A stretch of DNA of 64,000 nucleotides from Pinus tabuliformis (lineage: Eukaryota; Streptophyta; Pinopsida; Pinales; Pinaceae). Positions 21,079-32,945 of this stretch are shown piece after piece. The stretch covers positions 889,004,184-889,068,183 of the forward strand of contig CM062817.1 in assembly GCA_031772625.1 (NCBI GenBank). The letters are read 5' to 3'. The first letter of the stretch is position 1. Each line of letters starts with the position of its first letter. Below the pieces are notes generated by a model. It was given only the letters and a program-made list of their open reading frames with translations, made no database searches and was not told where the DNA came from. Position numbers and translations under genes: made by a program.

Positions 21079-21973
21079 ACTATCATCTGCAGCTTACTTT
21101 ACCTTGTAAAGCCAATGGGAGCTCACAACTGACTTGTCTTCCATCCTTGGGACCACATCCCAAACACTACTTCAAACTATGGAATCATACTCCTCCACCA
21201 TCGCATCAACCCAAATTGGCTATTGTACTGCTTCCTAAAAGGAAGATGGCTCTGTCACAACACATGCACCCATAAGTTCCATGTATCTAGTGTACCTCTC
21301 TGGTGACCTCCTCTATCTGTGCTGAGAAGAGGGTGATCCCACATTCTCCTGTGCATCATCCAACAATCTGTTAACCTCTCTAGTGCACTTTCTTCCTTCT
21401 CTCGAATATTCTGCCTAAGTGGATGTCTCCACTCCCGAAACCTCTACATGTGGCTACTCCACATCAATATGAGGCTCTTCAACCTTAGGAACTAAAAGTT
21501 CCTCCTCCGCATGTAGCTCAAGCTCCCTCTCAAGGGATACTCACATGGTCTTGTCCTCATCAAACTTGGCATCCCTGCAAACCATTGTCATCTGACTGGT
21601 TTGCATGTACACCCAATAGTTGTGGGGAGTATCAGTGTAGCACACAAAGATCCCCAACTCTGCTATTGGCTCAAGCTTCTTCCATGCATCTTTGGTCATA
21701 TGGAAAAAAACCGATGACCCAAAAATCCTGAAGTGACAAACATCTGGCCTCTTACCGGATTAAGCTTCCTCTGGTGTTTTACTCTCAAGTATCCGATGTG
21801 GACTGCAGTTTTGAACATAAACCATTTTGTTGCATGCCTCATCCCACAAGTGTAGTGGTAGGCCCAGATCATGCAACATCACCCTTGCTACCCCTATTAT
21901 GATCCTATTCTTCCTCTTTTAAACCCCATCCTGTTGAGGGTTATGAGGTGTCGTCAACTCTCGTTAATCCCTT
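21079..21973 (-). pseudogene. pol: Element E integrase C-terminal and RT linker, degraded
   Basis: Read on the minus strand, parts of the copia integrase tail (HATKWFMF, a glycine-hydrophobic FLGHRFF patch) and the variable linker appear in shifting frames. There are many stops and no single open reading frame, but position and scattered motifs fit the region between integrase core and RT. Confidence 0.6.
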
Positions 21974-22526
21974 CTACTGCACATAAGTTCTTAAACTCAT
22001 TGGAGACATATTCTCCATCATTATCACTCCGTAGATCTTTAACCTTCCTGCCTGATTCTTTCTCGACCAATGCTTTGAATTCACAAAAATTTGTGAATGC
22101 CCGATCCTTTCTCTACATGAAAAATATCCAAAATTTACGAGAATAGTCATCCAGAAATATAACATAATACCTGTGTTTGGCATTGGATACTGTTGAGAAT
22201 GGTCCACACACATCTGAATGGACTCTCTCCAAAATAGACTTTGCTCGATTGTCTCTGTCTCCAAAGGAAGACTTGGTGTATTTTCCCAAAGTACAACCCT
22301 TGCATGTATCAACTTGCTCAAGCTTACCTTTGGGAAGACCAGTAGAGATTTGCTGCAATATATCAACTTGCTCAAGCTTACCTTTGGGAAGACCAGTAGA
22401 GATTTGCTGCAATATATCAACTTGCTCAAGCTTACCTTTGGGAAGACCAGTAGAGATTTGTTGCAATATCGTCAAAGCCCCATGATGCAAGTGGCCTAAT
22501 CTCTTGTGCCACAACTCGCTGACGTA
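21974..22526 (-). pseudogene. pol: Element E integrase N-terminal zinc finger and core
   Basis: The piece 22514-22113 opens with the GAG-pre-integrase motif (WHKRLGHLHHGALT, giving the HH), then the CC pair (CKGCTLGK). Between them lie three perfect or near-perfect 18-residue repeats (ILQQISTGLPKGKLEQVD), from a 54-bp DNA triplication that lengthens the finger by 36 residues. The core begins HSDVCGPF, with the first catalytic Asp, and IFLDDYSR. A frameshift follows, and the second Asp lies in SDNDGEYVSNEF in another frame. The expanded finger would probably not fold normally. Confidence 0.85.
22308..22469. repeat. 54-bp tandem triplication in integrase
   Basis: Units begin at 22308, 22362 and 22416 and are nearly identical. 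A difference (TTGTTG against TTGCTG) is visible in the last unit. The length is a multiple of three, so the reading frame is preserved. Confidence 0.97.
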
Positions 22527-23285
22527 TCAGCTCAACATATTTTCCACTTTTGAACTCAAAGCAGCACAATCCTCTACCTCTATCATATATAGATTCTCAA
22601 CTTGAATCCCTATCATCTTTACTTGACCCGTGGCTATGTTTTGAAGGAACGCCTTTCCTTTCGAAAAGATCACACCGTAGCCTCTATCCTTAAGCATGGA
22701 AACTGATACCAAGTTCTTCATCAGTCTGGGTACATGCATAGCATTCTTTACTGTGAGTGGAGTCACATGCTCCCTCTGAAAAGTAATAGTGCCCACACCA
22801 TTAACACTATACTTACCGTCATCACCCATCTCGATATGCATCTTGAGATCTTTTTCCTCCAGTTCACTGAATAACTCTTTGTCGCCAGTCATGTGGAAAG
22901 AAGCTCCACTTTCTAAGTACCAGACACTTCCCATCATTGAAGACACCATGCATGCAATGAGGGAAAAGTCCAATTCGAATTGGGAGGCCAAAGCCTCACC
23001 TGCCGCTCCTCCTGAGGACTTATCCTTGGACTTCTTCAATGGACAATTTGTAGCAAAGTGACCCATCTTGTGACAATGAAAGCATTTAACTTTCGTCATG
23101 TCCTTCTTCTTACCTCCATGATAAGAATCTGATTTGGAACGAGAAATTTTACCTTTCCCCTTCCTTGCCTTAATCGCTAAGGCACAATTCTCTTCATCAT
23201 CAGTCTTTGATGAAGAGCCATCCCTGGTGTTCCTCTTGATCTTATCCTGCATCAAATCTGACCATAGTCGTTCCCAATTTTCCAT
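22527..23285 (-). pseudogene. gag: Element E gag C-terminus (zinc knuckle) and protease
   Basis: The 252-codon open piece contains a Lys/Ser-rich stretch, a CCHC knuckle CFHCHKMGHFATNC that binds element RNA, and the protease region. The usual copia active-site motif W-Y-L-D-S-G-A is here WYLESGASFHMTG: the catalytic Asp has become Glu, which should abolish activity. The flanking protease sequence (VKNAMHVPRLMKNLVSVSML) is well conserved. It ends at a stop just before the integrase zinc finger. Confidence 0.88.
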
Positions 23286-23800
23286 CTTCTCCCAACCATT
23301 GATGGAGTCTTGATAACTATGTCAACTCTTTGGGAGTCCAAGAAGAGAAAAGATCATCATATCCTCCTCGAAAATTGTGATTCCAACACTTCCAAGTTCA
23401 TCCTGACATTGAGTGAACTTGGTCAAGTACTTTGCAATCATCTCGCCTTTCTCCATCTTGATTTTACGAAGTTTATCCTTTAGTGCCAACTTCCTTTGGT
23501 CACTTCTATTCTGATACAAGTCTGTCAATGTTTTCCACATAGCATGCAAAGTTTCCTTGCCATGGAGACTCAAGACAATGTGGTCCTGAACTCCCTCAAG
23601 GATTATCGCCTTGCCTTCGCCACATACTTCTTCCATTCGGCCAAGTTTTGTGCATCTGTAGTTGTTGGCTTGCGGACTTCTTGATCAATGAATTCCTTCA
23701 AGCCATTATCTTCTAGCACAGCCTCCATCCTGTCCCTCCAAGCTATAAAATTTGAGCTACCTTCCAAGGCATACTCAAGCCTCAACCCATGGAACACCAT
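23286..23800 (-). pseudogene. gag: Element E gag N-terminal and capsid region
   Basis: Two overlapping pieces (23800-23603 and 23636-23322) in different frames give a copia Gag: LEGSSNFIAWRDRMEAVLED, then LHGKETLHAMWKTLTDLYQ and KMEKGEMIAKYLTKF. A frameshift near 23620 and a stop at 23322 break it. The first Met (MVFHGLRLEYALEG) is a reasonable start, about 250 bp from the primer-binding site. Confidence 0.85.
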
Positions 23801-24052
23801 CTACCAATCCTGAATTATGTATGCAAATTCGACTTTCACCTGTAACCTAGAAACTCAAAACTTTGAAATCTCCTCTAGAGAGCTGATTTTAAATCAGCAA
23901 TATCTCCCTTGTCCAAACTCTGATTCGAACGATTTGTTTTTTGAATTTGGGTATATTTTCACAAGGAATCAAAATCTACAATTTGTTTCTGAAAATTTTG
24001 CATAGAAATTCTTAGAGCTTCTCTGCTAACTCTCGACCCAAAAAGCAATCTT

Positions 24053-24064
24053 GTTTTGATACCA
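24053..24064 (-). promoter_or_regulatory. Element E primer-binding site
   Basis: The minus strand reads TGGTATCAAAAC directly after the 5' LTR. The first eight bases match initiator tRNA-Met. Confidence 0.85.
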
Positions 24065-24948
24065 TGTATAAAATCATGTAGATTCACAAGCTAGTGTAAT
24101 TTGGTAAAGCAAGAGACAAGAATCTACTTCTACTCTTTATAGCAGAAGCCCATAAACATCGAGCAAACAATAATCAATAGAGGAAGAGAATCAAAGGCAC
24201 ATAACACAATAAATATCTGAGGAAAGCCACAGCTCAAAACCCCATTATTTGTTTTGTATTAATCTAGCAAATCAAGATGAAATTACAATGCTTGTTCTCT
24301 CTAGAACAATCCCAACACTCAGAAAATTCAATCTCCAACTCATAAGCAAGCTCAAGGCCAAAGATTAGCCTCTTCACAAGCTCTCTAGGTCTCTATTCTA
24401 ATGTGTAATTCCTATGAAGGATATCTTGTATTTAAAGGGAAATAAAGCCTCTAAAAATAGCGCAATCCCTCAAGGATCAGTTCCTGAATGCATGCACTAT
24501 CAGTGAAACTTAGAAAACTCTAAAACAAATAGTACATTGTCCTTGCACTCTAGTCTCAACTGGGTCTTTCTCAGAATCAACATGCACAAGTTTTTGATGG
24601 TGGAATCTTCAATTAATTAGAGTAGCAGTAATTAGGTCACTAGTGTCCCAACTGACTGTTTACTCACTATTAGTTCCAAAAACTGATTCGAACTAATTCA
24701 ACTAGACTTAACTCAATAAATTGAGTTAACTAATTACAACTCATTCATAACTCATCCTTAACTCCTATAAGTTAGGGAGAACATATACATGTCTTCTAAA
24801 AGACTTCCAATCCGAATTTCCTAAAATAATTAAGTTAATTAAACTTAATTAATTATTTTCAATTTGCTATGAGAAAAGAATTCTATTTTAATTCACATTT
24901 TAATTCAAGGACAATTAAACTCGAATTTCTTGTTTCCATTTCTCAACA
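24065..24948 (-). repeat. Element E 5' LTR
   Basis: 884 bp against 864 bp for the partner at 18848-19711. Starts TGTATAAAAT and ends TTTCTCAACA. The size difference comes from small insertions near the right end. Confidence 0.9.
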
Positions 24949-25046
24949 CTCTAGAAATCTTAAGCGCCCAAAACGCCTTTCGCTTGAGTTATGAGGTTGC
25001 TTTTATAACAAGATGAATTGCCTTTCATCTCCTCTTGACTCTTGAA

Positions 25047-25215
25047 TTACCCTCATGACCCTTCAACTTCTAATATGACCCTTGGACTTCTAAACAACTC
25101 TTGAACTTCTAAATGACTTTTGGAATTCTCTAAATGACATTTGGACTTCTCCTAAAGACTATTTTGTCCACATATGACTAAGTGACTCTTCATATTCTAC
25201 ATATGATTCTTGGAC
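25047..25215. repeat. Imperfect minisatellite in H solo LTR
   Basis: Repeats of about 20 bp around ATGACCCTTGGACTTCTAA, diverged from one unit to the next. Confidence 0.8.
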
Positions 25216-26964
25216 TTCCACAAATTACATTTTGTCCTTTTCCTTGAAAATACATCATTACATTCCACATGATGATGTGGCATAACACATGGACACACAG
25301 TGACCATTATGAAGACACTTGTACAAGTTACAACTTGACAATGATGGCATGGACTTCACAATGAAATGACAGTGCCATGTTGTCTTCCTTGTTGCTTAAT
25401 CTTGCATTCTTGATGGTAGATTTGATCTATGCTTCATCTTCATGAAAGATCCATTCTTTCTTATCTTCACCCTCCAAAGGGTCTTGGATCAATATTGGAG
25501 TCCTCTGAATCATGCAATTTCTTCTTTTTTCTTGGTCCATGATCTGCCTCATTTCTCCATGATAGCTCTTTTGGTACTTCTTCTCTGCAAGTGTTTCTTT
25601 ATGCTTTCTCCTTGCTATCTACCTTGAGAATTACCTTTTTTATTCTAGGAAGATACTCATTCCAATGAAAATCAACCATGACAAGGCATAATCAGTCTTA
25701 AAGTCATCTACTCTATCTCATGGAATGATCAGCTCATGAGGGTTGAAAGAAGGAGGCTTGATTAGGAGGGCATAGTAAAACTCAAAAATGGCTTAGGAAG
25801 GCTCCATTATTCATTATTACTATGACATGCAATATGAAGAGGAGCTCTCCCTTGTCCAACACAATGGGGAATTTGGAGGAAGGTGGGGAGCTTGTTGCTT
25901 CATACTGCGCCATGCACTATGAAGAAAAGAGAGGATTCCTTGGAAATCATAGTTTGCCTAGCTAAGGGCTGAGAGGATTCCTCCTTTGGCATTACTACTA
26001 TGCCATGTGCTAAAGAAGAGAGGCTTATGCAATTGTCAGCGCAAGGGGGAAGGGGAAGAGGGAAGGATGAAGGCTTTAGGCTTCATGGATGTGTTATGCA
26101 CTAGAAGGAAGAGAAAGCATTTAGGGAAGCATAGTTTGACTCAACGAAGGCTCACTATCTCTTCATACTACACCATTCACTAAGGGATACTTGTCAAGGA
26201 AAATTATTAAGCATATAATGCATTGGGAAGAGGGAAGGGTGAAGGCTTCAGGCTTCAATATTGTGCTATGGGCTCAAAGGGAGAGAAGACTTGTAAAACA
26301 GTGTAGTTTTCCTCAACAAGGGGTCACTGTTGGTTTGGAATGAACTTTTCATTTTAGGATAGCACAATTTGACCCAACAATGGGTACTTTGCCACTTAGA
26401 ATGTACTTTTCAGTGAGGGAGACCATACGAATGAAGTCACTTTACCTAGAGGATTTTCACTTCACTGGGGGGATATGAAGGTCTTTGAGTTGCATGTTTT
26501 TCCTCTACAAGAGGGTGGAAGAGGTTCATGTTGTTAGCTAGGAGTGATCTATGATTCATGCAAGACAAAGGTGATCAAAACTTAATGCATTGATTCATTT
26601 AGAAGAAGAATGGTTAGGTAATTGTCCTTGGAAGGTTCTTAATTTGCACTAGTTTTGAGGTGGTCTTGAGGAGGACTTAGTGAACCAATATTGGTGACTA
26701 ATATTTAATCATTGAGGCCCATGAATAGGTTAATTTCATCACTTGGTAGGAGGGTTAATTCATTCACAACTTGCACTGGGATGAAGGACCAAAAATATCT
26801 CTCACAATGGTTTAAGTGTGGGACTAACAGGGTAAGAGAAAGCAAGAAATGCATCTTAACGAGACTCAAACATGGATCACACACATAAATATCATCAAAA
26901 AAAGTCAAAGGAATGCACAAGACTCAAAAATATCAATCACACCTTGAAACGACAACAAAGAGAC

Positions 26965-27345
26965 ACTTATTTCTAAGTGTGATAGTTAAAACGACACATT
27001 ATGACACCTAGAACACCAGTTATGAAAAAGTGATGACTGTGACCTAAAGGTGTGCTAAGATGTAGGAATATGTCTAGTGCATAATCTAATGATATATAGG
27101 ACCATTTAATGTATAAGAGCACGCTTGAACTAACATTGGTGATACACAAAGGTGCGACACATGCAAGAATGAAAACAACAAAAGCAATGCTTGTGACAGG
27201 AGGAAAACATGAAAATGACACTTGGAAATGAAAATTACCATGAAAGTGACACATGAAAGAGAAAATATAACATAAAAATGACACTTGTTAAAGTGAAAGT
27301 GAGAAAAAGTGACAACCACGAATGTAAAAGCGACATTTGTGAAAG
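26965..27345. repeat. Imperfect GTGACA-type minisatellite in H solo LTR
   Basis: Recurring AAAATGACACTTG/GAAAGTGACACATG units, 15-25 bp apart and strongly diverged. It lies near the minus-strand start of the LTR. Confidence 0.7.
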
Positions 27346-27702
27346 CGATAGTTGAGAAAAAATACTAAAATAAAATTACAATGCAACCAAAGTGATGAAG
27401 GTTGTCAATTCAAAGTGTGCCCTAACTCTCGACATGAGTTGAATGTTACATAAGCACCATTTTGATATATTTTTTTATGTTTGTTCAAGCTTGCATAAAG
27501 GAATTGGGATCATGAACTCATTGAAGACTCAGCATGTGTGAGCAAGTGAATTGACACTTAAAGTTTGAGAATAAGACTTAAACACTTTGCAATCATCAAT
27601 TGACAATGAAGTGACCATAGACGACAGATCGTAAGATCCTCAGTAGGCTCCAAAATTCAAGTGTAGGAAAAATTTTAGAGGGTGTTGACCGTAACATCAA
27701 CA

Positions 27703-27835
27703 CTTGGTTATATGTGCTCATGATCAAAACAATGACGCAAACTTCATATCCACAAAAACCCAAACAAGTATTAGATATAACTAGATTTGATAAAATACTA
27801 GAGATTAGAATAATTCGATTTTTCTCTTTTTATTG
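27703..27835. repeat. AT-rich dispersed repeat, copy 3
   Basis: Resumes the host sequence right after the H solo LTR: TTGGTTATATGT, then GATAAAATACTAGAGATTAGAATA. Resembles 17212-17340 and 18062-18200. Confidence 0.65.
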
Positions 27836-29131
27836 TTGTAACATGCACCTCCTCATGAGATCTAAATCTAGAGAGAATGCATTGATAAATTTCCAAAATC
27901 CATTTCAATTATGAATATGCCTAATCTAACAATACTAGTGTTACTAGTATAGGTGAGCTATATGAATACAATTTTCTTTATATTCAAAGATATAGCCACA
28001 TGATGAAATTTTTCATATTTAATGTCATTAAATTAAATATGCTAAATGTATTAACATAAAATTCATTGTCTTGCCTATTCGAACATGGGCCCTTTGTTTC
28101 ACATCAATATCCTAGCAAAATGATAAGTACATTAGTGACCTCATATTCAAAGACAAATAGATTTTTGAGAAGAGTGTTTCTATTTTTATGAGATGAATCA
28201 TAATTTCTCTTGCACTAGAATGGAATCTCACAACTTCAATTTAAAAATTTATTTAATTGGTTGTGGATGTTTATTCTTTTGATACAATCTATGAATGTAG
28301 TAGGATCTAACTTAATATTATTATGTTTATGGCTACAATATTTGAGAGCCATCTCACAAGTATCAATGGTCATCACTCATGACCAAGCACCATGCTATAT
28401 CATTCCAAATTCCCTTCCCCATGCCATGCTTTGCAACTCTTCATTTTTCTAAAGCTCAAACAAAAATTTCAATTATTAACAAAAAGGATTACATTGAGTA
28501 CATGTAGTTAAAATTGGACCAAATGAACTGACCTCGGAGATAATGCCTCCAACCAGGTATGACATACTAAGCACCTTTTCTACCTAATTACTTATGTGAA
28601 TATATCCATTCTAATATTATACACCATAAGTGTTCAAGGGTTTTTATTTTTTCCCCTTTCTCCTACGAACATCTACCCATCCTACTGATTTATCAATTTC
28701 TATGGAGGATAATGCCATATCCTCATTTTATAGAGAATGTTCCATCGATGTTGCCTCCTCAATGTATGAGATATCCTTATCACTATCTGAATGATTAGAC
28801 TCATGAGGCCATTTCTTCCCAGTGGTTGTTGCCATGATTAATGCTGAAGAATTTCCATTCTCCATAGCCATATAATTCTTTTCCATTGCGTGTGAAGGCA
28901 TATCAAGCATGGGCTGCATAGGATCTTGTGAAGATAAAGAATAAGGAAATTTCTTTTCCTACTGAGGGTTGTCCTTCTTATGACTTGTCATGTTCTTGAC
29001 GTTTGAAGCTACCTTATGATCACACCATCCACGGCTATGTTTTCATGTCTTTGGGGATCCTGATCCCCATGTACATAATTAGCCATGCTAGGCATCACTT
29101 ATACCATTATTTGAATTTTTTCTCACTCCAT
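27836..29131. other. Spacer without recognisable gene
   Basis: AT-rich, with only short open frames on either strand and no recognised domain. Confidence 0.5.
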
Positions 29132-29149
29132 TTTTAATTTTTAGGGCTA

Positions 29150-29560
29150 TATTGTTCTCTGACCATGATATAAACATCATTGTCATACACATCATTGTCA
29201 CACAGTCATCATAAGTATCGTTGTCATACTATCATAAGGACACTTCCATGCTGTCATATAAGGACATGGCCATACATATTAGTCATAGGAACATTGCCAT
29301 ATATCACTAACATAAAGGATCTTCCATACATCATTGAGGATACCATCATAAATGTTCTACCATACATCATTTTCCAATGAGGACTATTAATTCTACCATA
29401 CATCATCAAGTATAATTGCCAATAATTTACCGTTATGATAGCAAGAATCACTATCATTCTTCACTATCATGCATCTCTCTACTATATATCACATTGTCAT
29501 AAGAAAATTGTCATACATCATAGTAATGACATACATAAATGAGAATATAATATAAGTGTC
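29150..29560. repeat. CATCATTGTCATA-type minisatellite
   Basis: Imperfect units of 13-25 bp around CATCATTGTCATAC and its variants. The complement resembles the TGACAGTGATGAT runs in the C1 LTRs at 37800-38160 and 52740-53340. Confidence 0.8.
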
Positions 29561-29959
29561 ATTTTCACTATCATGGGTATCACTGCCATATATATTACCA
29601 AATTATATCATAGGCCATAGTGCCATATGTCTTATTGTTCAAACATCATTGCTGCCCAATCATCACTGTTATAAAAACATGACTTACCAAGAATCAATGC
29701 CATTCATGACTATCAAGAGAACAAATAACATTGTCATATGTCAAGGTTCATACATCACTTTCATATATAGGAAATTAGGGCATGAAAACCCTTACCATAA
29801 GGTTTCTCAAATAAGCCTAACAGACATCCAAAATGCTACCCAAAATAGACCTTGTATATAATACCATAGTTGTAAATATTTTAGGGCCTTCAGGGCCATA
29901 CCTAGAAATGCCATAGATAGGCTGAAAACATAACCAATAAGAGACTACATAATATGATA

Positions 29960-30290
29960 CAATTGGTTGCAGACGGGGTTCCACATAGATGACATAGTAG
30001 GTCGCATAAGGATGCCGTCGAGATGTCATCATAGGTCGCATAAGGGTGACACATAGATGTTATAGTAGGCTGCATAAGGGTATCACATAGATTCCACAGC
30101 AGGCCGCATAAATTCTTAGATGCATACCTCAAAGGAGGCCGCAATAGGTGCTATAATAGGTCACAGATGATCCCACACATAGGATGCAAAGATGTCAAAT
30201 AATAGGCCATAGAGATGCCAAACAATAGGCCACAAGGATGCCATACAATAGTCTGTAGAGATGCCAAATAAGAGGATGGATTCCGCAGAT
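29960..30290. repeat. AGGCCGCATA-type minisatellite
   Basis: About eight to ten imperfect units of roughly 30-36 bp carrying GTAGGTCGCATAAGGATG or ATAGGCCACAAGGATGCC. Confidence 0.85.
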
Positions 30291-30618
30291 TCTTGAGTTG
30301 CCTATTCCAAATGGTGGGGGATAGGACCAATTTATAGTTGTTTCATCATATGAAGGGACACGACTTTTGGGGCAGGAAAACTTTCAAATTATGCAGTTCT
30401 TTTAATAATATTTAAATATGTTTTCCAAATTATTTGATTTTTACTTGCGCAAGTAATTTTGTCATATCAAATAAAATAGGAGTGCCAAAATAATCAACAA
30501 TAATAATTCTTTTATCCAATTTGAATTATCCCTTTGGGGAAAGATGGTTTCTCCTTGGGGTAGTTGGGTTCCTAATGGGGAAATTCATCCCACAGTTGCC
30601 CCAAATTTCAACATCCAT

Positions 30619-31394
30619 GACCGACCAAATCCTCCACCTCTAAAGTAAACAAGATATTCACATTTTCAACTTTTCCATCTCTCACCTATAAATTGTTGGT
30701 TGACTTAATAAAACTCACAATTTTTACATTAATTAATATAAAAATCTACTTTCATCATCTCAACTTGTATCTTTATGTAGAAGAGTTTTGTCATCTCCCT
30801 TTTCTCATTGTGGATATTTCCCAACTCACCTCTATTTGTATTGTATTACAAGCAATATTTTAATCTACATCTTTTTTTCTATCTATTTGATTATGTAGTT
30901 CCATGCTTAGCATGTTCTACTTGGGTTGCTTCATATTAAAATTACTTAGTTTTAAATTAAATATTTATCTTCCAACATTTTCCTTTTCTATAACCATTTA
31001 TGTCACAAGGGTCATGGTGATTGTTTTCACCCTTAAATTTATTCATAGAAACAATATTCTTACCTATCCTCTTCCACTTTCCTGTTCTCCTCCTTCCTTG
31101 AAATTCCATTATTGGTTTCTTCAATTTGAACCATTTGGTAGTCCCTTCTTGTCCATCCATAGATATTATGCTTACACACAAGCTTTGTGACTAAACATCG
31201 GCTTGAGGTACACAAATTACCACCTTGGGTCTTCATGTAATCCACATATATATGTGATGAGTACATCTTCCATCTACAAATGTGATGAGTACATCTAGAT
31301 TCTTTGGAGAAATTTCAAATTGAATAGTTTGTTGGCTTCTTTTCTAAACTTGGTAGTATAGTATTATACACTTTACGCTCATCTATATGTGTTG
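30619..31394. other. Spacer without recognisable gene
   Basis: AT-rich sequence with no recognised domain. Overlapping short frames at 30903-31266 on both strands look like chance. Confidence 0.5.
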
Positions 31395-32272
31395 TTAATT
31401 TGGTAGCTCAGTGACAAATTCCAACCCTGGTACTAGATTCCTCTTTTCGAGAGGACCAATTTTGACTATTGAAGAGATCAATTTGGACAAGGGAAAGCGT
31501 ACTTATGAAGAAAAGCCCACATATGCAAAATTGGACATGTCAACTTTAACAAGAAATTAGTCACACTTGGAAGCCTATAAATACAAGTGATGTGAAGTTC
31601 ATTTGGACATCACCAAGCATATTATTCTTCTCTTCTTCATTGAAATAGGTTTGCATAGGTATAAGGTTGGGTTGGTGAAAGAGGTTCACAGAAGTCCGAA
31701 AATACAATTTTTGAAGTTCACACGTGTTCTAGAGTTTCTGGGTCACAGCTGCAGGCTCATCAAAGGCAACATTCAGTCACAATTACTAGCTAGTAGGCTC
31801 AAGGGAGAGGTTGAAATGTATCAACCGCTTGCATAGATCCTCACCTATGCAGGTCTTTTCTAGGGCTAAATTTTGAAATCTGACCACGTTGACCGTAGTT
31901 GACTGCAAATTCGAAAAGTTGTCTCTGGTAGATATTGACGTTGGGAACATATTTCTAAATGTTGATTGGGTTAATATTGGTAGATTATTTTGTATTGGTC
32001 TCATTGTACTCTCTGCTAAACATTTTATGACAATCTAATATAAGAAGAATTTTCAAAGGATTTTCCCCATAGTGAGTTTTTCCCTAGTCTTTGACCAAAT
32101 ATGGTGTCTCTTGTTGATGTGTTAATTGTCTCCTTTGTCATTTCTTTTATTGTTCTATCTTCAGTTATTGTTGATGGTTGGAAAGACTAATTTATATTGA
32201 AAATATTGCTAGTTGAAGTATTAAATTAGGCTAAAGTAATTTATACAGCATAAAACAATCTGAAAATTAACA
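31395..32272 (+). repeat. Probable plus-strand copia LTR
   Basis: CCTATAAATACAAG at about 31575 looks like a TATA box. Further on, CCCCATAGTGAGTTTTTCCCTAG near 32070 matches the U5-like GGTTTTTCCCT segments of the C1 LTRs, and the right end AAAATTAACA (32272) matches the C1 LTR end. The left boundary is a guess and no target duplication was found. Confidence 0.4.
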
Positions 32273-32639
32273 TGCGTAGTTGTGCTAACAAATCCTCTGG
32301 TCTTCATGCCCAACGTGATAAAACTAGTAGATAATGAGGTCTATAAATACCTCCCACTTAGTGATTGATGGATCATTCCCAGTCTTAAGTATCTTTTTAT
32401 GGAATGCAATTCCAAGTAGTAAATATTGAAATTGAAATAATGTGTATTGTTGTGAATATAATTATATAGCATTACAAAAGTGACCATTCATCTTCTAAGG
32501 TCATTACTATTATAATTGTTCATATTTCCCCTATTTACATATTTAAAAAATATTCACCAAATCCCTAAGGATTATGTGTCTGACATTCCCCACCTTAATT
32601 TGAAGGGATGTTAGTGAGCACAAACATCATTCTAAATTT

Positions 32640-32945
32640 TTCATTTTTTTCTCTTCCAAGTTCTTTGTCAAAGATGTATGGAATTTCCTCATTTGTAAAA
32701 CAATGTCTTCAATGAATAGTCTTGGTCAATACATGATATTTAATCAAATGATACTTTGTGTTGATATGTTTGGTTTTATCATGGAATATGAGATTCTTGG
32801 CCAAGTTGACTGCATAAATATTGTCAATCAGAAGGGGAGTATATTTCTATTGTTTCTCTTGCAAGTCTTCAAGAATTTTCCTGAGCTAGACAACATCCTT
32901 TGTTGATTTTGTAGTTGTAACATATTCTTTGTCATGGAATTTTTT
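32640..32945 (-). pseudogene. pol: Relic F: copia RNase H
   Basis: Read on the minus strand across stops: STKDVV, LEDLQEKQ, DNIYAVNLAKNLIFHDKTKHI, YHLIKYHV. These match the C-terminal half of copia RNase H, where DN.SA..LA.NP.FH..TKHI is usual. Just below, AAGGTGGGGAATGTC at about 32585-32600 (minus) resembles a polypurine tract and LTR start. Many stops; long dead. Confidence 0.75.

Larger units (their letters stand above)
18848..24948 (-). mobile_element. Element E: full-length Ty1-copia retrotransposon, decayed
   Basis: LTRs lie at 18848-19711 and 24065-24948, with an iMet-type primer-binding site and a polypurine tract in place. The order gag, protease, integrase, RT, RNase H on the minus strand is diagnostic for Ty1-copia. 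Flanks CTCTC and CTCTA form a 4-of-5 target duplication. Coding regions are broken by stops, frameshifts and an in-frame triplication. It sits inside the H solo LTR. Confidence 0.9.
18222..27702 (-). mobile_element. Solo LTR of family H, split by copia element E
   Basis: The two parts are 18222-18847 and 24949-27702, about 3.38 kb together. On the minus strand it starts TGTTGATG at 27702, with CACCCTC.AAAATTTTTCC following, and ends CCAACACCGTCAACA at 18222. The same start and end occur in the plus-strand LTRs at 56103-59667 and 61344. Inside, a TATAAAA (minus, 25001-25007) is followed by CCTCATAACTC, as in the plus copy at 58948. Flanks CTTGC and CTTGG are a 4-of-5 target duplication. No internal region is left, so it is a solo LTR from LTR-LTR recombination, and element E inserted into it later. 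Confidence 0.75.
29132..30613 (-). repeat. Solo LTR of copia C1 family with target duplication
   Basis: On the minus strand it starts TGTTGAAATTTGGGGCA at 30613. This matches the C1 3' LTR start at 51760 (TGTTGAAAATTGGGGCA, then TTTCCCCAT and CTTTCCCCAAAG). It ends CCCTAAAAATTAAAA at 29132, like the C1 end CCCTAAAAATTAACA. The 5-bp flanks are identical: TCCAT at 29127-29131 and 30614-30618. No internal domain is present, so it is a solo LTR. Inside lie two minisatellites (about 29150-29560 and 29960-30290). Confidence 0.85.

Noticed and set aside
29150..30290. Regularly spaced repeats resembling a CRISPR array.
   Set aside because: Units are imperfect and variable in length, spacers are not unique, and the context is a plant LTR.
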